Shown here piece by piece: positions 1 to 11,910 of a stretch of DNA of 64,000 bases. The position numbers and the translations under genes are program-made. Position 1 is the stretch's first letter; each line of letters begins with the position of its first letter. The stretch is from contig JALLLS010000037.1 of assembly GCA_025094145.1 (NCBI GenBank), positions 248,001-312,000 on the forward strand. The letters are read 5' to 3'. Under the pieces are notes generated by a model, which was not told where the DNA came from, ran no database searches, and saw only the letters and a program-made list of their open reading frames with translations. The stretch is from Spinellus fusiger. Taxonomy: Eukaryota; Mucoromycota; Mucoromycetes; Mucorales; Phycomycetaceae.

Positions 1-347
1 TATGTAGACCTGTTTGGGATCCAATTCTTCTACTACCGTGCATGCACAAAGAAAGACATTGTCTACTAAAATGGAGGATTGCTTGGTTACCACCAACACC
101 TTCAGTTCCTTGCCAATGTGGCCACCCATCTGCCAATTGGGACCACTTTCTCACTTGCACATTCGTTGACCATGAATGCTCCACGTTCTTGTTCTTCTTA
201 GTTCCTGCACCACCACAAGACGTTCATCCAATTGACTATTGTCTAAATCTTCTGCCGCACATGGTTAAGTCTTTTGTTAAATGGCAAGATCTTTGGCCCA
301 GTTTGTTAATACTGCTGCAAGCCATTGATCAAGCCACGTCTACTTGA
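1..347 (+). CDS. C-terminal end of LINE ORF2 (partial, starts before window)
   Basis: The readable frame continues in from the window edge and ends with TGA at 345-347. It matches the end of the LINE-B ORF2 protein. It holds the C-terminal Cys/His cluster found after the reverse transcriptase in this family (CQCGHPSANWDHFLTC, a CxC-x-H-like arrangement then H and C), probably nucleic-acid binding. No start codon belongs to this fragment; the Met at 42 is internal. The rest of the protein lies upstream, outside the window. Confidence 0.75.
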   Translation, partial: CRPVWDPILLLPCMHKERHCLLKWRIAWLPPTPSVPCQCGHPSANWDHFLTCTFVDHECSTFLFFLVPAPPQDVHPIDYCLNLLPHMVKSFVKWQDLWPSLLILLQAIDQATST

Positions 348-896
348 GACTTTAAGGTAGAGCCATCAGCTGGTAGCCTGCTCATTGAGGCTGCTGATGG
401 GTGTGTTGAGCGGGAACACCAACGCTGCCATAGAGTGCAAAGACTCCTGCAGCAACAGACGCTGTATCCTCACTTCTCCTCTGACCTCTCCTCTACCACC
501 CATTCTTAACCCGTTTAGCAAAGCCAGAAGCTGCTAGTGTAGTTGCTGTATTTGTGTCCTCAGGATTGTCCGAGTTGCTCTAAGTATCCCTCGTTGGATT
601 TCGAATCGCCACAGAATGACAGTTATCTTTTTGGTGTCCTAGTTTCCTTGCTGACTTTATGGCCTTTTGGATGTCTATTCATAATTCTCATTTTACCATC
701 ATTTTTCCCTCATTTGAGGTTTTGTGTTTCTCTGTCCTTGTGTTTCCTTCTTCTTTGTATTATTTTTTCACTTTCGTATTTAAAGTGTTTATATGTTTAT
801 TCTTATTTTTCTCAAAATTTCTCATAAGGTAGCTAATATGCCCAATGCGCGAATAGCAAATCACACCCAAAATAAAAATAAAATACTTTGAACTGT
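1..896 (+). mobile_element. LINE-A: 3' end of a non-LTR retrotransposon, cut by window edge
   Basis: This is the 3' part of a non-LTR retrotransposon whose 5' side lies outside the window. It is an inverted, nearly exact copy of the 3' end of LINE-B (6647-7555). The match includes the last part of ORF2, the 3' UTR and a terminal tail reading roughly CACCCAAAATAAAAATA, then CTTTGAACTGT. The same tail survives as a small fragment near 57685-57756, so it is a family-specific 3' end. The two copies point at each other across about 5.8 kb that carries a Tc1 copy and a GH17 gene. Confidence 0.85.
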
Positions 897-1637
897 CCTT
901 AGAAAATGATTGCAATTTTTCAATTATAATTTAGTCATTATTTAATATAAATACTCTTGGTACTTTGTCAATAAATTATCAAACAATCTGAAAGATAATG
1001 TTAGCTATTATTTTATTCTAGAGCAAAATCATACAGGCTAAAGAATAGTGCAAGCCATACTACATTGCATGTGATATATAGGCTTTTATTTATATTGTTA
1101 AGCACCAGGTTTTCTATTTGGAATAGCTTCTAGTCTCCAAACTTTTTATTCGCCCTGTGGATTCTGAGTTTATACTTATTCTTCACTTGGTGTCTTTTAT
1201 CATTATCATTTTTATCTTGTTCTTATTGCAGAGTCTAATGATTGTTTTCTCTTGTTTTAACTGTAATTTGTTCAACTGTGTACACCCAAAGACCCAATGT
1301 TAATCATGAAATGCTACGAGATGGTTTTAGTGGCAAGAGTGATGGAAGCATGTGCTTTATAAGAGAGAAAGCCCATCATTGTACTGGAGTAAAAATCTAT
1401 TCCAAAAGTATGTACAAAACACACCATTTAGAGAACCCTAAACCTTCTTTAAAATCTACTTTATATCCTTAAAAGTAGAGTTAAGAATTGAAGAAAGAAT
1501 AAACGGTGCTTTCTAATGTCAAGACCAATTTTCTGGTGTAACACATTTTATGAGCTTAGAAAAGTAGAGGTGAGGTGAAAAATGTGTTTATGAGGCTATA
1601 GAGAAAAATATAGTGAAAGCTGTGTGAAGCAAAGTTT
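897..1637. other. AT-rich spacer, no gene seen
   Basis: No open frame here has recognisable protein features. A 76-codon frame at 1242-1472 has no family resemblance and no gene-like context, so I treat it as chance. Confidence 0.6.
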
Positions 1638-1710
1638 TACTCTAGGTGAGGGTTGGACTCACGAATTATTGATTCGAAAGTAGCAGCTCTACCAGTGAGC
1701 TATCCAGAGC
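1638..1710 (-). pseudogene. tRNA-Arg(TCG)-like pseudogene
   Basis: On the minus strand 73 nt fold as a tRNA outline. The acceptor arm GCTCTGG pairs with CTAGAGT (two G-T wobbles). The D arm has GCTC/GAGC with the usual GGTA loop, and the T stem is GTGAG/CTCAC. The anticodon loop would be TTTCGAA, anticodon TCG. The anticodon stem does not pair, the T loop is TCCAACC instead of TTCRAnn, and one extra base lies between acceptor and D arm. This is therefore most likely a decayed tRNA gene or a tRNA-derived repeat. Confidence 0.5.
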
Positions 1711-2598
1711 ATTCTGTATCTATCCTGTTTTCAAGGAGCAATGCCCTGATGCTCAGGTATGCTATCTCTAGTTGCCCCTCCTTTCTTTATGTGTAAATTT
1801 ATAGACAGCATATCTTATTCAGAGTCATTTAATCAGTCACATAATGCACTGAAGCCAAAGAAAGCATGCAACATTTCATATTCTAGATAGTTTTCTTGTT
1901 TGTGTATCCCACCTTTCTATTTCTATAACTTCATGTATATATTTATTACTGACGTCGAGTCTTTAATCAGTAGATAAGATAATGTTTTTATAAGCGTGAT
2001 TATGAGTTTATTAGAACAGCATTCAATATTTGGTGAAATCGTCCTTAGTGTCAATCACATTGTACTGTCTTTGCCTCACACTTTCAATAAAACTAACTGT
2101 ATATTTTTTTGGGTGCTGCATCTCATCTCATCTCATTGTAATGACAATCTTTAGCACTCTCTTGGTGAGTAAATCTTTTTTAAAAAAATACGTGGATTTT
2201 AGCTGATCAGTATATATTCACAGATAACTAAACCATAATAACATCATAAATTAACTATCGTTTGAAAGCGCATCTGAATTATCTACCACACACCTGTAAA
2301 TATTCACAAGTAAATAATAATTCGTGATTCAAATATTAGACTATTTATTTAGTTGTGGCTATAATAATACACACTCTACACTCTGGTTATTAAAAAAAAT
2401 CTAGCTAATACCTTATTTTGATAGAATTGTGAAGTATGATAAAGGGGTGTCTCTATCTACATTATTGACCAATGTGCTTATAAATGTACCAATTGACAGT
2501 GGAAACTAGCCAACGTCACTGACACAACGTTGCAAACATGTATAAAACTTGTGGTTTCCTACGCTTTATTAGTAATAATAAAAACACCTCAATCTTTC
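1711..2598. other. AT-rich spacer, no gene seen
   Basis: There are no convincing coding frames. I could not find the expected left terminal repeat of the neighbouring Tc1 copy here; homology to the second copy stops abruptly at about 2599. Confidence 0.5.
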
Positions 2599-3917
2599 TT
2601 TTTTGAAATCCTGAAAAAGAACATGCTTTACGGATATAAATGTTACGACCTCAAAACACATACTAATGACTTCAAAGTCAACACAAAGTTAGTTTAACAT
2701 ATTGTTTATATTAATGTACATATAAAAAAGTTTCTATTTAATGTTTTTTTGGGCCACATTTGGCATCAATAACTGCCTGGCAGTGGTCCTTCATTGAGTC
2801 AACTAAACGTTCGGCAAGATCAACGTGGATATTTCCCCAAGCTTCTTCTAAAGCTGTCTTGAGCTCATCGATATTATTAATACTGACTCTCTTGTTATCA
2901 ATGAGCTTATCAAGACAGCTCCAGAGATGTTTGATGGGGTTGAGATCAGGACTTTGGGCAGGCCAGTAATCAAAGCGCCTGATTACATGTGTGTTTTTCC
3001 ACCATGTTGTATAGCCACCTGTATGGCAGCTAGCCCTATCTTCTTGGAATATGAAGTCCTTATCCTCCTTTTCATTCAATTCAATGAACCACGGCAGAAA
3101 TTTTTCTGCCAAAATGTTGACATATACGTCCTGATTCACAGTGCCATCAATAAAGACCAAAGGCCCAAATCCACCTGCCCAGAAACAGCTCCAGATCATT
3201 ATGCTGCCTTTCGTCCATTTGGTTGTAGGTATGATATGAGCAGCCTTATCTCTTTCTCCGATCTTTTGAATCACTCTGGTTCTTCCTTGGTAACACTCTA
3301 CTTCAAACCGTGACTCATCAGACCATACGACGCGTCTCCAGTCCTCAGGAGTTCAATTGACCCGTTCCTTCGCACAACAAAGTCTTTTCTTCATGTTTTT
3401 TTCTTCAGACAATCTTGGCTTGTGTGCTGTGAAGTAGAAACCAAACCCAATCTGGTGGATTCATTTGATGAATATTGCTCTACAGATGATTATCTCATAT
3501 GCCTTAAGTTCTAAATTTATGTAGTTATAGGAGGTAAATGGCTTGCCTCTTAGAATGGCCTCAAGTCGTCTGAGATCTCTAAGTTTTTTTTTTTTTTTGG
3601 TGTACCAGAACTAGGCCTTGGTACAGGTGTACTATTAGTCTTGATTCAACCAATAATATTCTGGACAGTAGACTTGCTAATGCCAACGACCTTTGAAATG
3701 GTACCCATGGAGTATTTTTCTTTTTTAAGCCAGTAAACACCCCAGTACTCTCTTTCTCTAAGCTTATCATAAACTACTGAGTTTGTATTTGAGGATTCTG
3801 CGTTTGACATTTGATATTGCTTAATGAAATGTGATTCTGTGGTAAAACGATGAAGAAGAATCATGTTTAAAAATGTATAAATTATGGGCTCGTACCCTTT
3901 CTAATGTTGTGTGGCTG
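2599..3917 (-). mobile_element. Tc1/mariner element, copy 1 (Tc1-A1)
   Basis: Nearly identical to Tc1-A2 (13581-14930) from 2599 to about 3905. The right end resembles the terminal repeat of copy 2 (rc: CATTAGAAAGGGTACGAG) and is followed by TA at 3918-3919, the usual Tc1 target. The left terminal repeat is missing or too diverged to see. The element carries a broken transposase on the minus strand. Confidence 0.85.
2738..3864 (-). pseudogene. Tc1-like DDE transposase, inactivated (copy 1)
   Basis: The N-terminal part (3864-3646) has an HTH-like segment (MGTISKVVGISKSTVQNII). The C-terminal part (to 2738) is a DDE_3 domain. The two lie in separate frames with stops between them, including a TGA just upstream of about 3355. 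The first catalytic Asp sits in VVWSDESRF (near 3310-3330) and the second in FIFQEDRASCH. The third acidic position, normally Glu in NPIEHLW, is Lys (NPIKHLW), consistent with one G-to-A change. The C-terminal frame has no ATG; 3274 is GTG inside the domain. The gene cannot make active transposase. Confidence 0.85.
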
Positions 3918-3919
3918 TA

Positions 3920-5280
3920 TACATTTTTCTTTAAACATTAGATACATTTACAAAGGCTTGATTCATAGGCAAATTTATCAGGCACCCTCAAATATTTTAT
4001 CTATTGGCTTCTATAGAGCGTTTTTATACTACCTTTGGGTTTATCTATAAAAACAAAATAAAAATTAGTTTGAAAGAAATTAAGATATGTGAAATAAATC
4101 CAGAAATCACTAATAAATCAAACATTATACTGTTGAGATCATCTGTGAACTTCTTGTTTATAACTACACTAAAAGATAAACCCTGTGTTATCTGGTCTAA
4201 ACTGATCAAATCATCATTGTTCATCTTCACAATAGATAAAGTATCTTTGCTTTTAATATGAGTATTATTAAGTCTACGAGCCTTATCTGTTATTATAATT
4301 TGTCTTGAAATTTACAAAAGAGATTAAGAGATAATTAGAATATTCAAATAATGATCAAAAGAAGAAGAAACATTAATCTATTGATTAATATAGATATAGA
4401 TTTTTCTATATGATTGTTTACATATCATTTAAAAAATGATACTGTTCTCATCGTAGACACAAAAATTAACAGGCATAAGTTATTTTTTCCTATCCTAAAT
4501 ATAAGATGACAAATAACACTCTTATAGTATTTTTGCCGATTTTTGTTAGCAATGGGCACAAAATAATCTACTCTTCTTTTTACATGGGTTTCTTTTTATC
4601 ATTATCATACTACTTACTAAATAACACTAAACTAAGTTTCTTTTATACTTTATTTCCTGGTGGTTGTCTTAATATAAACTACTTTTATCTATTCTCCAAA
4701 AAAAAGTTAATGATATTAAAAACATACCTCTATTCTTTGATGCCATTCATATTCAATTTGTTTAATTTTGGTCGAGTTCCCTCTTTTGGCTTCGAGTTTG
4801 TCTCTCAGCACCTTAGAGATGAAGTAAGATACTTTCTCCATAAACAATGCACTAACCTATTTTAAATTCCATGCAATTAAGCAATACACTTATAAAGAAA
4901 TATGAAAAATATCACAACCACTTCAAACTTTATAATAAAATATTATTTTATAATAGAATATTCTAATTCGTCCATTGATTTAAAGTTTAAAGTCTATCTC
5001 CAAAGAATTCATCATTATATGGTCATAGAAAAGTGAAGTGAATAAAATAAGTCTAATTGGAATTCAAAACGATCACTGTATTTGTTCTGATCAACTGGTT
5101 ATACTAAATTACTGAAGGAATAGAAACTATACCTTATCTCATACCCATGTCTATTATCTAAGACCAAGCCTGAATTCCAAAACAGAAAAAATTAGAAAGC
5201 ATATAAAAGAGATAACCATCAGAGCACTCTGGCTTTTTTTATTTTTTATTTCATATCTTTACAAATCGTTAATCTCAAAA
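3920..5280. other. AT-rich spacer and putative upstream region of the GH17 gene
   Basis: Short frames such as 4004-4261 and 4506-4865 are low-complexity translations of AT-rich DNA with no domain features. The last 100-150 bp before 5281 are the likely promoter of the GH17 gene, but I see no clear TATA or CCAAT element. Confidence 0.5.
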
Positions 5281-6534
5281 ATGAATGTCGATATCGAAGC
5301 TCCATCTATTAAACCTATTATAGAAAAAGAAAAATCAAAAAGAGAATATAGCCCATGCATGTTTTATTCCTGCACTACCATTTGCAAGGCTTTTGGTATC
5401 GCTATTATTTCTCTTGTTTGTATATGTGGCATATTCTGGGCAGTTTTGAGTTCCAATATCCAAAAATCACACACAACCGGCCATTCCTATGAACCTATAC
5501 CAGGATCTATCAACACCACACAGACATTGTTTGGTTCCTTGGATCCAAGACTGGCGCGTTCTTTTTGGGGAGTAGACTATACGCCGCACGGCTCCCAACT
5601 TCAGTACAACTGCGGTGTCAACCAAGGAGAAGTTTTACAGGATTTGAGACTTCTCTATCAAATTACACCAAGAATCCGTTTGTACGGCATGGACTGCCAA
5701 CAGGCCGATTATGTGTTGAGTGGTCTTCGACTTCTCAATATTGACATGGGCGTGGTTTTGACTCTTTGGATGGATAATAACCAGACAACTTATGAGCGCC
5801 AGTATCATGCTTTGTGGGATGTTGTGAAGAAACATGGTGGCGATAATATCATTGGCATTTCTGTAGGCAATGAAGGTATTTTATTTTATGAACTTAAAAT
5901 AATAATAATACTAGGATACTCATTTTTTCCTTTGATTATTAGCCCTGTTCCGTAAAGAGATAACAGTTGAGAAACTCACTACAGCCATTAAAGATGTCAA
6001 GAAGAAGATCTCCGAGCTGGGGTATCCTCACATCCCTGTCTACACCAGTGACATTCGTGATCTTCCTGCTCTTTTGAATGATGAGGATGCATTACTTGAC
6101 AATGTGCATCCTTTCTTTGCAGGAACTCTTCCTGAAGATGCTGCTGAGTGGACGTGGAAGTATTTCTACGAAGTGGATCAGTACCCCACCCTCCACCTCA
6201 AAATAAGACAAAGCCAGCCATTATCAGTGAGATTGGCTGGCCTACCTCGCCACCTGAGTCAAGTGTCCAGGCAGCAGTTCCCTCTGTCAAGAACCTACAA
6301 ATGCTGCTGGACACCTTTGTATGCGAGGCCAACCAACGTGGGGTTCCCTACTACTGGTTTGAGTTCAAGGACCAGCCATGGAAGGAGGTGGCCTTCAATG
6401 AGTCAAGAGAGGCCTTCTGGGGAATCTTTGACATGAACAATAAACTGAAGGCCTTGACACTACCAAATTGTACTATTCCAGTGTGGACAAAAGGAGATTT
6501 GAGTGTTCCTCAGCCAAAGCTGCTGGCAGGTTAA
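5281..6534 (+). CDS. GH17-family glucan beta-glucosidase (cell wall), one intron, one apparent frameshift
   Basis: Exon 1 is 5281-5875 and exon 2 is 5943-6534, with a GT-AG intron of 67 nt; the splice joins GNE to ALFRKEIT. The product is a type II membrane protein: about 35 cytosolic residues, a membrane segment around 36-60 (IAIISLVCICGIFWAVL), then a GH17 catalytic domain. The GH17 acid/base Glu lies in SVGNEALF and the nucleophile in ISEIGWPT; both are present. Family members hydrolyse or remodel beta-1,3-glucan in the wall. The frame shifts near 6190-6200 in a C-rich run; total exon length is one base short of 396 codons, so a single missing base explains it. The gene may be recently inactivated or the base may be a sequencing error. 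AATAAA-like motifs follow the stop. Confidence 0.85.
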
Positions 6535-7211
6535 GCTGATTTTTCAAAATAAAAATAAAAATTTTAATAAATAAAAATCAATAAATCAATAACTAATGAC
6601 TATTTTCTTATGATGTGATTTTAATACTAATTGTTATAACAAGACTACAGTTCAAAGTATTTTTATTTTTGGGTGTTGGTTGCTATTCGCACATTGGGCA
6701 TTTTAGCCACCCTATGAGATCGTTTGAAAAAAAAAAGAATAAACATTGAAACACTTCAAATACATAAGTGAAAAAAATAATGCAAAGAGAGAAGAGACTG
6801 AAAGAAAAGAGAATATAAAACCTCAATGAGGGAAAAATGATGGAAAATGAGTGGAAATGATGGTAAAATGAGAATTATGAATAGACATCCAAAAGGCCAT
6901 AAAGTCAGCAAGGAAACTAGGACACCAAAAAGATAACTGTCATTCTGTGGCGATTCGAAATCCAACGAGGGATACTTAGAGCAACTCGGACAATCCTGAG
7001 GACACAAATACAGCAACTACACTAGCAGCTTCTGGCTTTGCTAAACGGGTTAAGAATGGGTGGTAGAGGAGAGGTCAGAGGAGAAGTGAGGATACAGCGT
7101 CTGTTGCTGCAGGAGTCTTTGCACTCTATGGCAGCGTTGGTGTTCCCGCTCAACACACCCATCAGCAGCCTCAATGAGCAGGCTACCAGCTGATGGCTCT
7201 ACCTTAAAGTC

Positions 7212-10200
7212 TCAAGTAGACGTGGCTTGATCAATGGCTTGCAGCAGTATTAACAAACTGGGCCAAAGATCTTGCCATTTAACAAAAGACTTAACCATGT
7301 GCGGCAGAAGATTTAGACAATAGTCAATTGGATGAACGTCTTGTGGTGGTGCAGGAACTAAGAAGAACAAGAACGTGGAGCATTCATGGTCAACGAATGT
7401 GCAAGTGAGAAAGTGGTCCCAATTGGCAGATGGGTGGCCACATTGGCAAGGAACTGAAGGTGTTGGTGGTAACCAAGCAATCCTCCATTTTAGTAGACAA
7501 TGTCTTTCTTTGTGCATGCACGGTAGTAGAAGAATTGGATCCCAAACAGGTCTACATAGTCCATGGGCTACCGTCACCAGCGGATTCTTGCCACGTACTA
7601 GACTAGTAATTTCACTTTGAAGACGTTCAAGATAAGCTACTTTTAATGGATATTTAGGAGGGTTGTGAGCCCATCCTATTCTTTGAGCATTTTGCCGGAG
7701 TACATTGCCACGTAGCTTAATCCATCTGGCTTTACTCTGGGGTGCTTCAAGCTGCGGGACAAGGCACCAGAGGAGGGTGTCTTCAGGAAGGGTAGCTGTG
7801 CGCTCAACAAATTTGGCTTGCAGATAAAGAAAACGAGAGTATATGTTAGGGAGGGCAGCTAATTGGGCAACCTGGATCGTTCCAAACCTAGCAGTAGCAG
7901 ATCTAGCAAGACAAAGTCTCAGACAAGCAGACTGACAGATTTGTAGCGGGTGGATGCCTAGTCTATTGACATTACAAATAGCCAACCCATACTCAAGGAT
8001 AGGCCAAACAAAAACAGTATACGCTCTTAGGGCTGCTGTAATCCCAAAGCCATACATGTTTACACCCATTCCTCTCAGCTTTTGCATTACTGCAATTGCC
8101 TTGACTTGTGAGTGTGAGAAAAGTGCGTCTTGGTTAATACCTTGACGTGAAAAGGGGATACCAAGGTACTTGAAAGTATCACAGGTTGGAAGCTCATTGC
8201 CATAGAGGTAAAACGGCACATTGGCCAGGGCATTGAGTACTTCACATTTGGAGGGACTCCATTTGTAACCAAGGAGGGTCGAGTGAATTTCGGCAAGTGC
8301 CAGCATTCAATGTATATCTTCTGGGCACCCCATAAGAGCCACATCATCAGCATACAACAAACAATTCACAGGAGCCCAAGTAACAGTGACATGAGACGGA
8401 CTGTAAGAGGAATCTGACAACTCAGAAGAGTCATCCGAAACTGTAGAAGTAGGAAAAGGATTGTGAAGGGAATTCTGTAACTCGTCAAGCAATGCATGAA
8501 CAGTTGCCTGTGGGGAAGCAAAAGAGAAAGGATTTCGAGCACAGAGATTAATGGACCGTCCCATGGTAGGTGGGTGCATACCAACCAGTATTGGGGATAC
8601 CAAAGCAAACCTCAAGAAATGTGGAAGAGTATCAATGAAAATAGAATAAAGAAATGGAGAAAGAATACTACCCTGTAAGACTCCTCGTTTAGGTGCAATG
8701 TCCCGGGATGCTACATTTTTCAGAATCACATTCACCACAATGTCATCAAACAAATTCTGTAGTAGCAAGAGCAGTGGCTGAGACACAAAGGGCATCAGCA
8801 ACTCCCATATGACAGAGCGTTCCACACTATCATATGCAGCTTTAATATCTAGGAAGACAACAACTGGAGGTTTTGGATCTTGCTCTCCTGATCCTTGGGC
8901 AGCATACAACCCCATAAGTTTGTGGAGACAGAGGGCCTGGTCTAGAGTTCCACAACAAGTGCGAAATCCACCTTGAGCCATGTCCAATGCAGGCATGGTT
9001 GAAAGGAGCTCCCCAGCTATACATCTTTCTAAGAGCTTACAAAACACTGATGTCAAGCTAATAGGCCAATAGTTACTAGGGTCATCCTGCTCTCCTTTGT
9101 TTTTGTAAATAGGTACCACCTGTGCTGTTCTCCAGGCCACAGGCGTCCACAACCATCTCCAACACAATGTGAAGATCTGATATAACAGAGGCACTAGCAC
9201 TTGAACTAGGGGTTTGAGCATTTCTGCTCTAATATGATCAATGCCTAGTGCTTCTTGATTTGGCATCTTTCGAATAGCAGAGTGAATAAAGTCTACGTCC
9301 CATGGGACTGGATTGTCTTGGAGAGTAAACTCCTGATGCTCCTGTCTTTCCATAGATCCGCCAAACACACTCTCTAGGTGGTCAATCATGCAATTGGCAG
9401 TATGCCAAGGGCCCTCTGGAGATGACAGGGAAATTGGCAAACGTCTCTGCAGCCTCATTCCTTTCACAGCACTTGTCATCTCTGTTAAGCCCTTATGGAC
9501 TTTATCACAAAATACATGCCAGGTTTGTCATTGTGCTTGCCTTATAGCCTTTTTCAAAGCTAAACACGCTTCCTCATACAAGCGGTGGGCTTCAATGCAT
9601 TCAATATCATTGCCTACCCGTCATCTAAAACAATAAAGTTCTTGACGACGGTCAGCTAACTGTTGTAGATCAGCATTCCAGTAGCTTTTCCAAGCTTTTG
9701 GATGGGATTGTGCATGCCCTACACTATCATCCAGGGCCTTGTAGATTGACTCATTGAGTCTCTCAGCAAAGTCCTCCATCTTAACAGAGCACAACAGGGT
9801 TTTGTCTTCCAATATTTTTTGGGTCTCTCTTTGCAGTTCACCTGTGTTCTCTGCAAAACATTGCTTGTACTGGTCACAGACTGTTTGTTTGTTTAAACAT
9901 TGCAGTCTCCAGAGGCGACGGACAGCTGTTTCTGTTATGAGCGGTGGCATGAGCACCAGCTGAAAGGACAGCTCACACAAGTGGTGGTCTGAACCTAACG
10001 TCAGATTGTCCCTAATGTGCAAGCACACTTTGGAGAAGTTGTAGCTTCTTGACAGGAACAGGTCAATAATGCTAGCAAACCAATGACCATCTGCTAGAAT
10101 TTGCTCATATGTAGGCAAGCCAAATGCCAACTCTGAGTTCCACAAGGTTAGATCCTGATGGCAGATCCAGTCTTCAAATCCCACATGTCTGTTATTTATG

Positions 10201-10643
10201 CCATGATCTCCAGTCAGGTGGCCTAAACGTGTATTCAGGTCACCAAGGACAAGTGTGAAGTTGTCTATGGGTAGTGAATTCAACCTTTCCGCAGCCTCAC
10301 TAGACAACAGCCTTGGAGGTAGGTACAGACCATGGAGTGTATATGGGCCAATCCTACAGGAGACCACAAAAGGATTAGTAATTGGTAAGGAATGTATATG
10401 GTAAGGAAAGTCAGGACAAATAAAGAACAAAACTCTATCAAAACCTTGTCCAGCATCACCATGGGCTGTAGCATAGTTGTGTATTTGTATCCAGGGGCAC
10501 CTCAACATTTGCATGTCTTTGGTCAGGAAAGTCTCTGTCACTAAAAGTATATCAATATCATTCTGCACACACACATTCAGAACGTTCACCAGTTTGGGCC
10601 TGATTCCACAAGCATTCAATAGACCAATCTTCAGTCTATTCAT
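7212..10643 (-). pseudogene. LINE-B ORF2: endonuclease-reverse transcriptase with three in-frame TGA stops
   Basis: One continuous frame of about 1,140 codons is broken by TGA at about 9621, about 9530 and 8307. N-terminal AP-endonuclease-type domain: starts MNRLKIGLLNACGIR, with VTETFL, LGDLNTRLG and GSDHHLCEL motifs. The RT domain follows: AEMLKPL, NYWPISLTSVFCKLLE, VVVFLDIKAAYDSVE, GVLQGSILSP and the catalytic box LLYADDVAL, all intact. After the last stop come the RT thumb (YLGIPFSRQG) and a C-terminal CQCGH...H...C cluster. No RNase H domain is seen. The start ATG overlaps the ORF1 stop (ATGA), suggesting reinitiation after ORF1. Confidence 0.9.
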
Positions 10644-11803
10644 AATTCTTCTCGGTGGATGTTTTGGGCGTCTCCCTCATCTTCTTCCATAGCTGAGCCT
10701 GATCCAAATGCCTGGATGGCCTCTTCTTCAAGGGTGGCGGGGCGGCTGGCAACTGGGGTCTTGGCCTTGAGATCCGCCAAGAGCTTCTCAAAGGCAGTGG
10801 CAGAGAGGCGGGGAGTGGCATTACCAGAGCCAAAGTGGCAAGCAATGCTGTACCCTAAGTGGGTGGGGGAACGAAGACAGGTGTTTGACACTCTCTGGTC
10901 AAAGAGTTCCTGGGCCTTTGCAGCCTTGGTACTGTTGGTTTCCCCTTGGAGCTTTGGGTCTGCAATGACTGCAGCGGACACAGGGTTGAAGTCCTTCACT
11001 GGACTGATCTTAAGCTTCTCGAGGTGCTCCTCGAGTTCCTTCTTGTAGCTGCTGTGGACCAGCAGCGCAACTGTTCCCCTTGCCGGGAAGTGGATGTCAA
11101 TGATCCGTGACTGTTGGATCTTCAATGATCCCAACATCTTGCGGACCTGGCCGTACTTAAGGTATCGGCGGCAAGGGACGTATACGAATTCGTACACTGA
11201 GGGTCCAGTGGGCTCCTGCAAGGCACGTACTGCTTGTGCCTTAAGCACTGCTTTGGCCTTTGTAGGCTTCTTGGCCTGGGGGTTCTTCTTTGCCATGCTG
11301 GCGTAGGTGGTGGGTGTGGGTGTGGGTGTGGAGGTTGGGGCATGCTTTGAAGCAGCAGTCGAGTTGTCCTGCTTGGCAGGGGTGGCAGGGGTGGCAGTGG
11401 TGGTGTTGGTGGTGCTGGTAGTGGCCTGAGCCTGGAGGGATGCAATCATTGCATCCTTGGCCTTCAATTGGGCCTCCAATTCCTGGATACGGAGTCCAAA
11501 GATCTCCATCTGTTTTTGGATTGCCGCCATCATCTGCAGCATTTGTTGGGCATGGGTGTCGGCCTTTTCCACCTCGGACATTTTGTTCTCCTCGTTGGTT
11601 CTTGCTCGGGTGCGTTTGGCAAGCAGTTTTTCTTTTCTGCTTTTAGGGACGTCGTAGGTGGTGGGGACGTCGGTAAGGCCAAACTCGAAGGGTTTGGCGG
11701 GTGGTGCTGAGGTGGGGTCCGTGGTTAATGGATCCAGTGTGATATAGGTGGCGGGGGGTGTTGGTGTTGACGGATGGGTGATTGTAATGTTTGGGCAGCT
11801 CAT
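10640..11803 (-). CDS. LINE-B ORF1: Gag-like RNA-binding protein
   Basis: This is an intact 387-residue frame with an ATG at the 5' end of the element. Residues about 1-55 are Pro/Thr-rich. A basic segment and a long helix with coiled-coil character follow at about 75-128 (KQMEIFGLRIQELEAQLKAK), then an Ala/Thr/Pro linker. A conserved block at about 205-270 (YEFVYVPCRRYLKYGQVRKM, DIHFPARGTVALL) has counterparts in the ORF1 proteins of LINE-D, E and F. No CCHC zinc knuckle is seen. By analogy with other LINE ORF1 proteins it should bind element RNA; this is inferred. Confidence 0.8.
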   Translation of the reverse strand: MSCPNITITHPSTPTPPATYITLDPLTTDPTSAPPAKPFEFGLTDVPTTYDVPKSRKEKLLAKRTRARTNEENKMSEVEKADTHAQQMLQMMAAIQKQMEIFGLRIQELEAQLKAKDAMIASLQAQATTSTTNTTTATPATPAKQDNSTAASKHAPTSTPTPTPTTYASMAKKNPQAKKPTKAKAVLKAQAVRALQEPTGPSVYEFVYVPCRRYLKYGQVRKMLGSLKIQQSRIIDIHFPARGTVALLVHSSYKKELEEHLEKLKISPVKDFNPVSAAVIADPKLQGETNSTKAAKAQELFDQRVSNTCLRSPTHLGYSIACHFGSGNATPRLSATAFEKLLADLKAKTPVASRPATLEEEAIQAFGSGSAMEEDEGDAQNIHREEL

Positions 11804-11910
11804 ATACAGTGGCTTTCAATAAAACAAGGAATATTTCAAATTCAGACCATAATTTTACTCATGAATTTTTTTCAATTAAACATTCTTCATTTATCATTTT
11901 TCCACTCTAA

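Larger units (their letters stand above)
6647..11803 (-). mobile_element. LINE-B: nearly complete non-LTR retrotransposon
   Basis: It reads right to left as ORF1 (11803-10640), ORF2 with endonuclease, reverse transcriptase and C-terminal Cys/His motif (10643-7212), then a 3' UTR and A/T-rich tail ending near 6647 with the same terminus as LINE-A. ORF1 and ORF2 overlap by ATGA. There is almost no 5' UTR: the ORF1 ATG at 11803 lies next to a Tc1 terminal repeat beginning at 11807. ORF2 has three in-frame TGA codons, so this copy is not autonomous. It resembles the Tad/jockey/I-like group of LINEs; the exact clade is not settled from sequence alone. Confidence 0.9.

Noticed and set aside
543..827. 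94-codon hydrophobic frame in the LINE-A 3' region
   Set aside because: It lies in the 3' UTR of the LINE; the inverted copy at 6756-7016 keeps only part of it, and composition is T-rich chance.
7375..8145. Plus-strand frames over LINE-B ORF2
   Set aside because: These are shadows of the minus-strand reverse transcriptase.
8307..9621. Reassignment of TGA to Trp because several LINE frames read through TGA
   Set aside because: TAG also occurs at Trp positions (46381, 48685), and the cellular genes here do not need TGA as a sense codon, so mutation is the simpler reading.
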